This document shows, in pieces, positions 1-8,166 of a stretch of 42,830 nt of DNA. The DNA lies in the IMG/VR virus record IMGVR_UViG_3300022074_000106, positions 1 through 42,830 of that record. One strand, 5' to 3'. Every line of letters begins with the position of its first letter. The first letter of the stretch is position 1. Source of the stretch: a virus. The position numbers were made by a program, and so were the translations under genes. Below the pieces are notes generated by a model. The model did no database searches, was not told where the DNA came from, and saw nothing but the letters and a program-made list of their open reading frames with translations.

Positions 1-466
1 AAGTTAATCCTGAAGCTGTTCCTGTTACATTTGTCATAACACCACTTGCTGGTGTTCCTAATGCTGGTGTAGTTAAAGTAGGAGCTGTTAAAGTTTTATT
101 GGTAAGAGTTTGTGAGCCAGTAAGAGTTACTACTGTAGAATCAATAGCTATATCATTTGCATTAGCAGTAATACCTGTACCACCAACTACATCTAAAGTA
201 ATTTCTCCTACAAAACCACCACCTGTTAATCCAGCTCCAGCTATAATTTCATGAATATTTCCTGTTTCATCTTCTTCTCTTGAAAGCTTTGGTATAGCTT
301 CTGTAAATTCTTGTTGGTAAACAACACCATTTCTTTTTTCTTGTTTTACTAATTTACCATCTTCTAAAAATGATATTGGCTCTCCATCTTTTAAAGTATT
401 TATAGATGGTCTTTGCTTAAAGAAAGAGTCAGGAGATATGACTTTGTGTTCACCAGATTTTGGCAT
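1..466 (-). CDS. Tail fibre protein, N-terminal part (runs off left edge)
   Basis: The frame is open from ATG at 466 to the window edge, giving 155 residues. It begins MPKSGEHKVISPDSFF, then has a Gly-rich stretch (AGAGLTGGG) and the TLTNKTL...LGTPASG pattern typical of phage tail fibres carrying shallow beta repeats. The ATG overlaps the stop of the nozzle-like gene as TAATG, so translation is probably coupled. The frame at the edge is compatible with the fibre fragment at the right end of the window, so the two are probably halves of one receptor-binding fibre gene in a circular or permuted genome. The role in host recognition is inferred from the repeats and from the S74 domain on the other fragment. 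Confidence 0.7.
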   Translation of the reverse strand, partial: MPKSGEHKVISPDSFFKQRPSINTLKDGEPISFLEDGKLVKQEKRNGVVYQQEFTEAIPKLSREEDETGNIHEIIAGAGLTGGGFVGEITLDVVGGTGITANANDIAIDSTVVTLTGSQTLTNKTLTAPTLTTPALGTPASGVMTNVTGTASGLT

Positions 467-2616
467 TATGAAGGTCTCTTGTTCGTTTGTCTAAAGTCTA
501 TATTTATGTCGTTAATTTCTATTTTAGCACCAGAAGTTCCACCTCCATCAGAAGAAATTAACTCTAAAGCCATAGACTCACAATCTCTGTCTGAATTTGC
601 AATAGTAAATTCTAATACTTTATAGTCTGCAGAATTAATTTGTTGTGCTGATAAAGAACCTGTATGAGTAGAAGACTTACCATCATTATAATATTTTAAT
701 GCTAGGTCTGTATCTTCTCCATTGTCTCTACAAGTTACATATACACTCTTTACTTTTTTTACTAATCCTGGATTTCCAAAATCTAAATCTTTTGTTTTCA
801 CTGTTATTATATTTGTTCCTAAATCTTGTAGCTGATATTTTTTAACAGTAACATCTTCACCATCACTATCAGCATGACCATCTTCTGTAAATTCATATCC
901 GTAAATACCATCAGAACATTCAACAAAATTTGATTGAACTGTTGCTGTTCTATTTATAATGGACCAAGAATTTCTTCTAAAGTCATAACAATATATTTTC
1001 TTTTCACTGGTAGATTCTACATTTACTGCAACATATAATTGTTTATATTTAGAATTAAATGCTGTTGAAACAGAATTTAAAGTGTTAGAAGCTGATATAT
1101 CTTCTAGCCACTCATTATCTGATAAATTTTCTGTTATTTCTACTGGTGTTGATTGACCGTTATATAAAAAGACTCCATCTACATTGACCCAACAAAGACC
1201 GTATGGAGTTTTACATACAGCTTGCTGTGCATCACATCCATGACCATCATACTCTGCTTCTAAATACCACCCAGCATCAGATGATGAAGATACATTAATT
1301 ACATATATTTTAGATTTTTTAAAACCTATAATTCTATTACCAAATGATTCTATAGCCCTAAAAGAGTCTCCATCATTAATACCAATGTCTAAGTAATATG
1401 AATCAGGAAATGTATTAAATCTATTTACAGGAGTGTAGTATATTCTATCATCAAAAACTTTACTTTCTTTTGCTACATTACACAACCAAACTCTACGTTG
1501 TGCTATACAGGCACTTTTATAGCCATCTACATCAATACTATTTTCTGTGTGTGAAAAACCGTTAATACTATCATAAGTATCTAAAGTAGGTGACTGTATT
1601 ACAAGACCAGTTATTTCTTTTGTACCTGAGCTTTTATATGTTCCAGAACCTCCCCATGCAGTAAAGTCATCAAATAAATTTGTTCTGATTCCTCTTTCAT
1701 AATCTGCGTCTAAGAATAAATTCCATCTTTCATTTTTATCTTTTCTTCTTATATATATTCTAAAACCTTTTTCTTTTTCTCTAAATGCACTTGCAACATT
1801 AATTTTAACTCCTACTGCTGTAAAGAAATGCCCTGCTGATAAAGATGCTGTACTTGGTGCACTAGACCACACGTGTGGAAGTGTTTCATCGTCTGTTAAA
1901 TCTACATAGGTATAAGACCATTCGTATGCTCCTGCTTCCCATGCACCACCACCAGAACTAGATTCTATATCATAAATCATTTCAAATTCACCAGCTACAT
2001 TTAAAGTAGCTGAAAATGAATCTGCATCTGCTATATTTGCATTAGCGTCAGCAGTCGTTCCTAAAGCAGCTGCTCCACTTAACCATTTTAAAGTAGATAC
2101 TCCAAATCTATTAGTATCTAAAAATCTTAAAGACTGTCTAGCAAGATAAGCTACATCAAAAGCATTTGTGTGGCTTTCATCTGCAACATATAACACTCCA
2201 TCAATATAATAGTATATAGGTTTATGTATTCCTGTAATTTTATTGTTTACAGTTCTTGCAAAATCACCAGTACTTCCAAAGTTTCTTGTTAAGTATGTTA
2301 TTTCTTTTTGAGATGATATAGTTTCATGCAGTGTAATTACTTCTTTAGGAGCACCTTGCCACGCACCTCTAGCACCACTTGTTGCAGTTAAGTCATATTG
2401 TGTGTTAAAATGAAAAGCTGTGTTACTAAAGTTTGCAATTTCTATATCAGATATTGTTCCTTTAGATTCTGCAGCTGAAGATGAATAAATTAATCCAGCA
2501 TTAGAAAAAATAGCATTTGTTGTAGACTGAACCTGATTAGGTGCAATATCTCTAGAAGAGGACTTAGTATTAAGTCCTCCACTAAAATCATTTAATTGTA
2601 ATGACCTTCTAGGCAC
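466..2616 (-). CDS. Putative tail nozzle / stabilisation-type virion protein
   Basis: A 716-residue protein starting at GTG (MPRRSLQLNDFSGGLNTK), with an AAGGTG ribosome site seven bases upstream. The early F-S-G-G-L-N motif followed by a long beta-rich, Tyr/Asp/Gly-rich sequence is what marine podovirus tail-tube or nozzle (beta-propeller) proteins look like. Repeated short strands such as GIYGYEF and CWVNVDGVFLYNGQ fit propeller blades. It lies between the holin and the tail fibre, overlapping the holin by 8 bases and the fibre start by one. I infer that it closes the portal channel and carries the fibres. A minor tail protein of another kind cannot be excluded. Confidence 0.5.
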   Translation of the reverse strand: MPRRSLQLNDFSGGLNTKSSSRDIAPNQVQSTTNAIFSNAGLIYSSSAAESKGTISDIEIANFSNTAFHFNTQYDLTATSGARGAWQGAPKEVITLHETISSQKEITYLTRNFGSTGDFARTVNNKITGIHKPIYYYIDGVLYVADESHTNAFDVAYLARQSLRFLDTNRFGVSTLKWLSGAAALGTTADANANIADADSFSATLNVAGEFEMIYDIESSSGGGAWEAGAYEWSYTYVDLTDDETLPHVWSSAPSTASLSAGHFFTAVGVKINVASAFREKEKGFRIYIRRKDKNERWNLFLDADYERGIRTNLFDDFTAWGGSGTYKSSGTKEITGLVIQSPTLDTYDSINGFSHTENSIDVDGYKSACIAQRRVWLCNVAKESKVFDDRIYYTPVNRFNTFPDSYYLDIGINDGDSFRAIESFGNRIIGFKKSKIYVINVSSSSDAGWYLEAEYDGHGCDAQQAVCKTPYGLCWVNVDGVFLYNGQSTPVEITENLSDNEWLEDISASNTLNSVSTAFNSKYKQLYVAVNVESTSEKKIYCYDFRRNSWSIINRTATVQSNFVECSDGIYGYEFTEDGHADSDGEDVTVKKYQLQDLGTNIITVKTKDLDFGNPGLVKKVKSVYVTCRDNGEDTDLALKYYNDGKSSTHTGSLSAQQINSADYKVLEFTIANSDRDCESMALELISSDGGGTSGAKIEINDINIDFRQTNKRPS

Positions 2617-2980
2617 TTCTTTTCACCTTTTCAAAGCTACGCATTCCCCCAAGACCGAGCATACCTAAAAGTACAGTCGTTAGCGTACCCATATCAAAGG
2701 TAGGTAAAACTACTTCATTTCCAAAACTATACAAGATAAATGTAAGTAAAGGCTGTATGATATAATGATACGCTAAAGCAGAAGCACAAATCCATCCAGT
2801 AAAAGGTCTCCATCCAGCTACAAACATAGACGTATGTCCAGCTTCTACTTTATTAACTTCCATCTGAGCTTTATTTATTTCAGCTATTAATTCAGCTTTT
2901 TCTTGTTTATCTAAAGTAAACTTGTCTACGTGACCAGCTACTTTATCTATTATACCTGCAACTATATCTAGTTTAGGCAT
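2609..2980 (-). CDS. Holin of the GTA three-TM family
   Basis: A 123-residue protein. After an amphipathic N-terminal helix (DKFTLDKQEKAELIAEINKA) comes AGHTSMFVAGWRPFTGWICA, the hallmark of the 3-TM holin family first described for gene transfer agent release. The hydrophobic segment LAYHYIIQPLLTFILYSFG (about residues 70-88) and a second near TTVLLGMLGLGGM (about 101-113) are the clear membrane segments. It should form lethal inner-membrane lesions that release the endolysin, which is encoded far away at about 14 kb. The start has only a weak ribosome site and lies inside a 12-codon mini-ORF that has a good one, suggesting coupled translation. Confidence 0.85.
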   Translation of the reverse strand: MPKLDIVAGIIDKVAGHVDKFTLDKQEKAELIAEINKAQMEVNKVEAGHTSMFVAGWRPFTGWICASALAYHYIIQPLLTFILYSFGNEVVLPTFDMGTLTTVLLGMLGLGGMRSFEKVKRSA

Positions 2981-3006
2981 AAGTTACATCCACATTCACA
3001 GTTCAT
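2968..3006 (-). CDS. Cys-rich 12-residue mini-ORF overlapping the holin start
   Basis: ATG at 3006 is preceded by AAGGAGATATT, a strong ribosome site. It encodes MNCECGCNLCLN and stops 13 bases inside the holin gene. Four of twelve residues are Cys, in a C-x-C-x-C pattern. The holin ATG (2980) has no comparable ribosome site, so ribosomes ending here may reinitiate on the holin. It could be a regulatory leader peptide or just a coupling device. Whether the peptide itself does anything is unknown. Confidence 0.35.
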   Translation of the reverse strand: MNCECGCNLCLN

Positions 3007-3017
3007 AATATCTCCTT

Positions 3018-3323
3018 TTAACATTTCCATCTTCTTCTTGCTTGCCTAATTCTTGAATTAGGATTATTTCTTGTTTTAGCACTACTTCTTTTTAGTTGCC
3101 CTAAAGACCTAGCACAATAAGACTTTCTTCTTTTAGCTGCTTTACTACCTTTTTTAACTTTACCAGTAACAGCAGTCTTTAATTTACTACCAGGGTTAGC
3201 TCTTCTGTAAGCAGCTACACCCTTCTTTGTCATTCCAGCACCTTTTTTTGTAGGTCTGTAATTAGCGTTTTTGCCCTTAGTAGTCTTTCTAATTGCTTTG
3301 GCTTTTTTTCTTTTTGCAGCCAT
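3018..3323 (-). CDS. Small very basic phage protein (DUF6321-like)
   Basis: A 101-residue protein with very high Lys/Arg content and almost no acidic residues. The central motif MTKKGVAAYRRANPGSKLKT, followed by GKVKKGSKAAKRRKSYCAR and a C-terminal RRRWKC, matches a conserved small protein common in marine phages and giant viruses. I recall it as DUF6321 but could not check. Its position among late genes and its charge suggest a nucleic-acid-binding minor virion component. No enzymatic motif is seen. Confidence 0.6.
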   Translation of the reverse strand: MAAKRKKAKAIRKTTKGKNANYRPTKKGAGMTKKGVAAYRRANPGSKLKTAVTGKVKKGSKAAKRRKSYCARSLGQLKRSSAKTRNNPNSRIRQARRRWKC

Positions 3324-4412
3324 TTAGTATATTAACCAATTAAATCCAACTTTAGACTCATAACTTTGTACGTCATACATATTTAGATAACGACCTTCTA
3401 AAAATATTCCAAATTTATTAGTTAGTTTCCATCCATAAACTAAACCTAAATCATAGTCCATTCCATTTTCTGCAACATCATAATTAAATGAATAATCAGA
3501 CATACCTTTAGTTATTGGATATGCAGTTGCCCAGAAATGAAACCAATTCTTAGGTGTGTACTTATAATAATCTGTACCTACACTTAAAGATAATTCATTT
3601 TGATACCCTAAGTCTTTAGCATATTCTTCGTTGTACTCTCTTACTATTCTACCATAAATCTGTTTGTAGAATTGGTCATCTGTGTTAGCAACAAGATTAC
3701 CTTCTGCATCATACCACTTGTAATCAAAGTAACTATAACCATATTGTGTAAACTGCTCTACAAACTCATCTGTATATCCATAGAAGTATGCAAACTCCCA
3801 AAATGGTGTAGATTCTGATATGTCTATACCTTGTTCATCCCACCATAAATCAATAGGTCTAAAGTCTAAATATGCTGGATGACTTCTTCCTGCAACACCC
3901 ATAGACAATGCAAGATTACCAAAGTCCTTTTTAAATCGCATATCTAAAGCTGCAAACTCTACGTCTTCTAAACCCCTTGAATCGTAATTGAGTTTCGCCA
4001 AAAAATTTTCACCTAAATACCTTAACATATATTGTTCATTAACAAACTCTTCACCAAACTCTTTATGGTCTGAGTATTCTATTACGTATTCCCAACCAGT
4101 AATATTACCAATAGCAACACTTTCATTGATTGGTGCTTCTTTACCAGTGTACCATACTTCAGGTTTATTCTCATAGCCAAATCGTGCTAACTTTCTAATA
4201 CCAAAAGTCATAATAGAATGGTCATCAAGCTCTTCTTGCAGTTCTTGTAATTGACCACCAGATACTTGATATTGTAATTCTTTTGTTACTGGACTACTAA
4301 AGCTGTAAGCACCGTATATTGTACTAAACTTAAAAAAGTCTTGTGCATACGAAAAACTTAACAATAACAATCCTGCTAATATTTGTTTATAAAACATACT
4401 TAAATAATACAT
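3324..4412 (-). CDS. Secreted beta-barrel-like outer-membrane protein
   Basis: A 362-residue protein with an N-terminal signal peptide (hydrophobic LAGLLLLSFSYAQ, cleavage likely after SYA, about residue 23). The mature part is rich in Tyr/Phe/Trp and alternating strands (e.g. LALSMGVAGRSHPAYL). It ends with a strand pair, KFGIFLEGRYLNMY and ESKVGFNWLIY, whose aromatic C-terminus resembles the beta-signal of outer-membrane barrels. GAGGAGG lies nine bases before ATG 4412, and the ATG overlaps the previous stop (TAATG). It is an unusual cargo for a phage late operon. Possible roles are masking or altering the host surface after infection (superinfection exclusion) or helping virion release; both are inference. 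Confidence 0.6.
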   Translation of the reverse strand: MYYLSMFYKQILAGLLLLSFSYAQDFFKFSTIYGAYSFSSPVTKELQYQVSGGQLQELQEELDDHSIMTFGIRKLARFGYENKPEVWYTGKEAPINESVAIGNITGWEYVIEYSDHKEFGEEFVNEQYMLRYLGENFLAKLNYDSRGLEDVEFAALDMRFKKDFGNLALSMGVAGRSHPAYLDFRPIDLWWDEQGIDISESTPFWEFAYFYGYTDEFVEQFTQYGYSYFDYKWYDAEGNLVANTDDQFYKQIYGRIVREYNEEYAKDLGYQNELSLSVGTDYYKYTPKNWFHFWATAYPITKGMSDYSFNYDVAENGMDYDLGLVYGWKLTNKFGIFLEGRYLNMYDVQSYESKVGFNWLIY

Positions 4413-4813
4413 TATTGAAACCTCCTCAACATTATTTTATCTATTTCATTGTTTATTTCTTTCTTAATCTTATCTTCATCTAAATTAAAAGATAGACCAG
4501 CTTCAAATCTTTTTACTTCTTTACCATACTCAAACATAACAATAGTTGGAACTGATTTAATGTTCCATTCATCAGCTAATACTGCTCCATACTGTTTATC
4601 ATCTATGCTAGCGTTAAACCATTTACAATTTTTTAGTCTACCTAAATCCATAGAAGCCTTTATATTCCAATCTGCATTAACTTGAACTATAACACATTCA
4701 TCTTGACTTAATAATTGTATTTGTTGTAAATCTTTAAGTTTACCTTGAGAGTGTAATGGCGTAAGCCACAACGACAAACCAAGTAACCAAAAGATACCAT
4801 AATATAAGTTCAT
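4412..4813 (-). CDS. Exported thioredoxin-fold protein lacking the CxxC motif
   Basis: A 133-residue protein with an N-terminal signal peptide (YYGIFWLLGLSLWLTPLHSQ). The segments VIVQVNADWN (about 42-51), ADEWNIKSVPTIVMFEYGKE and VKRFEAG follow the thioredoxin fold, including the cis-proline SVPT. Where active thioredoxins have WCxxC, this one has DWNIKAS, so it should be redox-inactive. It is directly followed by the beta-barrel-like protein in an overlapping TAATG arrangement, which suggests the two act together in the periplasm, for instance as a chaperone or adaptor and its client. That pairing is inference. Confidence 0.6.
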   Translation of the reverse strand: MNLYYGIFWLLGLSLWLTPLHSQGKLKDLQQIQLLSQDECVIVQVNADWNIKASMDLGRLKNCKWFNASIDDKQYGAVLADEWNIKSVPTIVMFEYGKEVKRFEAGLSFNLDEDKIKKEINNEIDKIMLRRFQ

Positions 4814-4822
4814 CTCTATACC

Positions 4823-5116
4823 TCATTTTTGCATCATCATACGTTCAATGTTTTTTACATCTTCACGCATTTCTTTTTGCTGTTCTTTAATTTCTGTTAC
4901 ATCTTTTTCTGTTTCTAAAATAGTATTTCTAATCATTTGGTCTTTTAAATCATACTCTGTTCTACCTATTGGTGGTTCTGGCAATTCTTTTGCTTCTTTA
5001 ATATCAGCTTGCAAAGTAAACCACATACCCACAACCATAAAAATAGTAACAGCTAACGATATTAACGTTTCTAGACTAAATGTAAATTTACTATCTTTGC
5101 TAACTTCTGTTGCCAC
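4823..5116 (-). CDS. Single-TM coiled-coil membrane protein
   Basis: A 97-residue protein starting at GTG with AGGAG upstream. One membrane helix (LETLISLAVTIFMVVGMWFT, about residues 16-35) is followed by ELPEPPIGRTEYDLKDQMIR and a charged coiled coil to the C-terminus. This layout (N-in short tail, TM, YDLKDQ motif, coiled coil) recurs in marine phage genomes as a small protein of unknown role. It sits close to the lysis genes and could be a holin accessory or spanin-like component, but there is no lipobox or paired gene to prove it. Confidence 0.55.
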   Translation of the reverse strand: MATEVSKDSKFTFSLETLISLAVTIFMVVGMWFTLQADIKEAKELPEPPIGRTEYDLKDQMIRNTILETEKDVTEIKEQQKEMREDVKNIERMMMQK

Positions 5117-5125
5117 TTTATTCTC

Positions 5126-5578
5126 CTATATCATATTAGCTGGCACAATACCTCTTGTACCACCTGTTTTTTCGTTCTTCTTCATACCAAATTTTCTTAA
5201 CCCTTCTCTGTAGTTTGCTAAACATTGTTGTGCAGATGCCATTCTTATTTGTGCTATAGCAGGGTTATCTTCTCTTGATGCTGCATCCATCAAAGCTTTA
5301 TGTTTTACATAATCAATCAACAAAGGCTGTAATGTGTTATCTATATCTAGTGTACCTGTAATAGAAGTTAGCTTATTTGGTTCTGCGTAATATGATATTG
5401 CTAAACCAGCAATAATTTGGTCGTTGCTTGAGCCTATCTGCACTGCTTTAAGTTTAGATTCACTTGTTTCTGTAGTGTCTCCGTCTCCATCTGTAGTAGC
5501 AATAGCTAATCTATCTCCTTCTATCCACCAAACAAAAGTTTTACTAGGGTCTTTGTATGTACTGTCTACGTAAGCCAT
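5126..5578 (-). CDS. Hypothetical virion-module protein, 150 aa
   Basis: I do not recognise the family. The N-terminal half is beta-like (FVWWIEGDRLAIATTDGDGD). The C-terminal half is helical (DYVKHKALMDAASREDNPAI, then AQQCLANYREGLRKFGMKK). It overlaps the next upstream gene by one base (TAATG) and lies in the adaptor cluster downstream of the portal and capsid genes. A head-tail connector or tail completion role would fit the place and size, but nothing in the sequence proves it. Confidence 0.5.
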   Translation of the reverse strand: MAYVDSTYKDPSKTFVWWIEGDRLAIATTDGDGDTTETSESKLKAVQIGSSNDQIIAGLAISYYAEPNKLTSITGTLDIDNTLQPLLIDYVKHKALMDAASREDNPAIAQIRMASAQQCLANYREGLRKFGMKKNEKTGGTRGIVPANMI

Positions 5579-5919
5579 TATATTTTAGTCCAATTCGTGT
5601 TAGCAGATGTTGCTGTTTCATTATAAAACTGTTTAATTTCTTGATTTGTCAGTCTTGGTATTTTTATATATTCACCATCTGAATTTAAAATTACACATCT
5701 AAAAACTTTGTTTACTGTTATGTCTTCATCGTCATCTAATGCATACCATAATTGATTATGATATAAATTTGTTTTTGCATTTTCTACTTTTTGCAGAAAC
5801 TGACCCATATCAATCATAGCTTCATTGATTAAGTTTAATACATAGTTTTCTGATACTCCAGGAACTGCCTGTAGTACTCTACTATATATTTCTTTTGCTG
5901 TAAATTCTATTGCAGCCAT
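5578..5919 (-). CDS. Small adaptor-like protein, 113 aa
   Basis: Residues 1-45 are helical (FTAKEIYSRVLQAVPGVSEN, then YVLNLINEAMIDMGQFLQKV). The rest is a beta region (NQLWYALDDDEDITVNKVFR) ending in LTNQEIKQFYNETA. The pattern of an N-terminal helical hairpin plus a small beta domain with W-Y and D-D-D is seen in gp6-like head-tail adaptors. The start and stop overlap both neighbours as TAATG, so the gene is tightly coupled to the large adaptor/fibre gene upstream. The adaptor role is inference. Confidence 0.5.
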   Translation of the reverse strand: MAAIEFTAKEIYSRVLQAVPGVSENYVLNLINEAMIDMGQFLQKVENAKTNLYHNQLWYALDDDEDITVNKVFRCVILNSDGEYIKIPRLTNQEIKQFYNETATSANTNWTKI

Positions 5920-7742
5920 TATAATGCTCCTTGTAATGTTTGTATTTGTTCTTTATATCTTGCATCTATCATAGCATATTGTTTTTCATACCAGCTATAT
6001 TTAGCAATATCTTTCTGTAAGTTAGAGTTATATTCCTGAACTTCATCTGTTACTTGTGATGAATATTTTTGTATTTCTGAACGAAACTTAATTAGTACAT
6101 CATCATTGTTTTGTATAGCTGCTGCCATTGTTTGTGCTGCATTTTGCAATGCTAACGCTTGGTCGGCTGCTTTATTAGCTAAATCAACTTGAGTTGCTTG
6201 TTGTGCCTCTTGTCTAGCATCAGCAGCATCTATGTTAGCTTGATTTAATGCTTTTTGTAAATCAGACTGATGTTTCTGTATTTCTGCTTGTACATTTGCC
6301 TGGTATCTTACATTCTCTTTGTTAAATTCATTTAATTCATTTTGTATATCTAAACTAAAGTTTTGTAATTCTGTGTCTCTTTTTTTAGCAAAGATAGAAA
6401 AGTTTTTTTCATAGTTTGCTCTATATAAAGATATTTCTTTATTTACATTTTGTTCATATAATCTTAATTCAGAAACAAACTTAGAAACCAAGTCATCATT
6501 GTTTTGTATTGTTGCTTGCATGGTCTGAGCTGCATTCTGTAGTGCCAAAGCTTGGTCTTGGGCTTTATTAAACTTGTCTACATCTGTAGTTTGAGATGCT
6601 TCTTGTTGAGCGTCTCTAGCATCAAGCTCTGCCTGAGTAATAGCTTTTCTTAAATCTGAATTGTGTTTAGCTAGTTCTGCTTCAACATTAGCTCTATACC
6701 TTGCATTTTCTTTGTTAAATTCGTTAAGTTCATTTTGTATATCAGCTTGATATTCTCCAAGTTCATTATTTAATCTTCCAAGTTGTATTTTTGCCAATTC
6801 TTCATCTTCGTTAGTTTCTAAAAATGTTTCAAACTGACTTATGTCAAAAGTTTGCGTTGGTTTTGTGTAAGAAGGAACGTCTCCAGATATATCTGCTTTA
6901 GCAACAGTAGCAACCGTTATAGCTCCTACTGCAGTAGCACTAGCATCTGCATTTGTTGCAGCAGAATAACTTACTGTTCCTAAACTTGGAGCACTAGGAG
7001 CAGATGAACTTATACTTAAGTCTGATATACTAAGACTTGATAAACTTACAGAAGGCTTAGTATAGCTAGGAACATCTCCTGATATATCAGATTTTGCCAC
7101 ACTAGCAACTGTTATAGCTCCAACAGAAGTAGCACTTGCATCAGAATTGCTTGCTGCTGAATAACTTACTGTTGAAATACTTGGAGCACTAGGTGCACTT
7201 ACGCTAACACTTAAAGCACTAATTGCATTCATACCATTCATCAATCTGTTTAGTGCGTTTCTTGCTCCATATAAAACTACTGCTTCTTCTGCTTCATCTG
7301 GAAAGTTTGCTATTACACTATCTCCATGTGCTACAGTTATTGAAGAGTTTATAAATACAACTCTGCTATCATTGCTTGCATTACTTCCTGGATATGTATT
7401 TAAAACATCATTTTGTATTATATATGCTGGGTCAGTTTCTGAAGCAGCTTCCATATAGTTTGCGTCATTAACAATACCCATCATCATAGACGATAATTTT
7501 CTACATGGCATATAAATTTTACTTGCGTGATTATTGTCTTTTCTAACTACTGCTAAAATCTTTTTACCCTCTACATCTATATTGTTTGTAAAGTTTTCAT
7601 TGCTTGATACTCTCTCTAGCTTATTTAAAGGAAGTATGTTCATTACAGAACGAGCACCAGCTGACAACCAGTCATTTAATGCTGTATCGTCAGTGCTTGC
7701 AAATCCTGTTAAATCATCTATTCTTGTTTTAAAATCAGCCAC
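5919..7742 (-). CDS. Virion adaptor/fibre protein with duplicated modules
   Basis: A 607-residue protein starting at GTG 7742. Residues 1-175 look like a head-tail adaptor (DDTALNDWLSAGARSVMNIL, and later FPDEAEEAVVLYGARNALN). A 49-residue Ser/Ala/Pro-rich module follows twice, at 182-230 and 247-295, each containing SAPSAPS and DISGDVPSYTKP. A long coiled coil from about 305 has a second duplication: residues 334-417 repeat at 465-548 with identical 131-residue spacing (DIQNELNEFNKEN; LQNAAQTM; IQNNDD). This is probably a trimeric, elongated tail or collar component anchored by its N-terminus. The repeats suggest growth by tandem duplication. Confidence 0.55.
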   Translation of the reverse strand: MADFKTRIDDLTGFASTDDTALNDWLSAGARSVMNILPLNKLERVSSNENFTNNIDVEGKKILAVVRKDNNHASKIYMPCRKLSSMMMGIVNDANYMEAASETDPAYIIQNDVLNTYPGSNASNDSRVVFINSSITVAHGDSVIANFPDEAEEAVVLYGARNALNRLMNGMNAISALSVSVSAPSAPSISTVSYSAASNSDASATSVGAITVASVAKSDISGDVPSYTKPSVSLSSLSISDLSISSSAPSAPSLGTVSYSAATNADASATAVGAITVATVAKADISGDVPSYTKPTQTFDISQFETFLETNEDEELAKIQLGRLNNELGEYQADIQNELNEFNKENARYRANVEAELAKHNSDLRKAITQAELDARDAQQEASQTTDVDKFNKAQDQALALQNAAQTMQATIQNNDDLVSKFVSELRLYEQNVNKEISLYRANYEKNFSIFAKKRDTELQNFSLDIQNELNEFNKENVRYQANVQAEIQKHQSDLQKALNQANIDAADARQEAQQATQVDLANKAADQALALQNAAQTMAAAIQNNDDVLIKFRSEIQKYSSQVTDEVQEYNSNLQKDIAKYSWYEKQYAMIDARYKEQIQTLQGAL

Positions 7743-7885
7743 TACTTACCTTGTCCTATATATTTTTTCTTATAATGTTTACTACTCATCTTGTTTCCAA
7801 ACTTTGTATTATGGCTTTGACCTTGCCTTGTTTTCTTCTTACCGTTGCTATGTCTAGCTTGTGGTCCAAAACTTGGTCTTGCCAT
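7742..7885 (-). CDS. Tiny basic protein, 47 aa
   Basis: ATG 7885 overlaps the previous stop (TAATG) and its own TAG overlaps the next GTG start. It encodes MARPSFGPQARHSNGKKKTR and ends KKKYIGQGK. It is Lys/Arg/Gly/Ser-rich with no acidic residues and has no membrane or catalytic motif. Tight coupling on both sides makes it a real gene. It is one of several very basic small proteins in the late operon, perhaps binding packaged DNA or the capsid interior. Confidence 0.65.
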   Translation of the reverse strand: MARPSFGPQARHSNGKKKTRQGQSHNTKFGNKMSSKHYKKKYIGQGK

Positions 7886-8166
7886 TATGCTCTTCTCTTT
7901 CCATTTCTTTTTCTAGCAAATGTGCGTACATTTGTAGGCTTTCCCCCTACTCCTTGCTTTTTTGCTCTCTTTCTTCTTACAGCACTTCTTTTCTGTGCAG
8001 CAGTCATACTTGCTGCTTTTGAAGCTGGTACACACTTAGGATATTTTCTTTTACTACCTTTGGCAGATTTACGACCACATTTTTTGTGACCTCCACCTTT
8101 TTTCTTAGAACCAATGTCTACCCAGTTCTCACTGAACCATTTCCTAAGTCCACCTCTGTAAGCCAT
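7885..8166 (-). CDS. Basic protein with GGLRKWFSExWVDI motif (DUF5872-like)
   Basis: A 93-residue protein. The N-terminal motif GGLRKWFSENWVDIGSK is followed by HKKCGRKSAKGSKRKYPKCV, with two Cys, and a long Lys/Arg tail. The W-F-S-E-x-W-V-D start plus C-G-R...Y-P-K-C is a widely shared small phage and giant-virus motif; I associate it with DUF5872 but could not verify this. Starts and stops overlap both neighbours as TAATG. It is likely a minor virion or nucleic-acid-binding protein. Confidence 0.6.
   Translation of the reverse strand: MAYRGGLRKWFSENWVDIGSKKKGGGHKKCGRKSAKGSKRKYPKCVPASKAASMTAAQKRSAVRRKRAKKQGVGGKPTNVRTFARKRNGKRRA

Noticed and set aside
4412-4813. Active phage thioredoxin or disulfide oxidoreductase
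   Set aside because: The CxxC motif is absent, so redox catalysis is unlikely despite the fold.
7751-8089. Plus-strand ORF of 112 codons with hydrophobic content
   Set aside because: It is the complement of the Lys-rich small genes; Leu/Phe content arises from antisense reading and there is no ribosome site.
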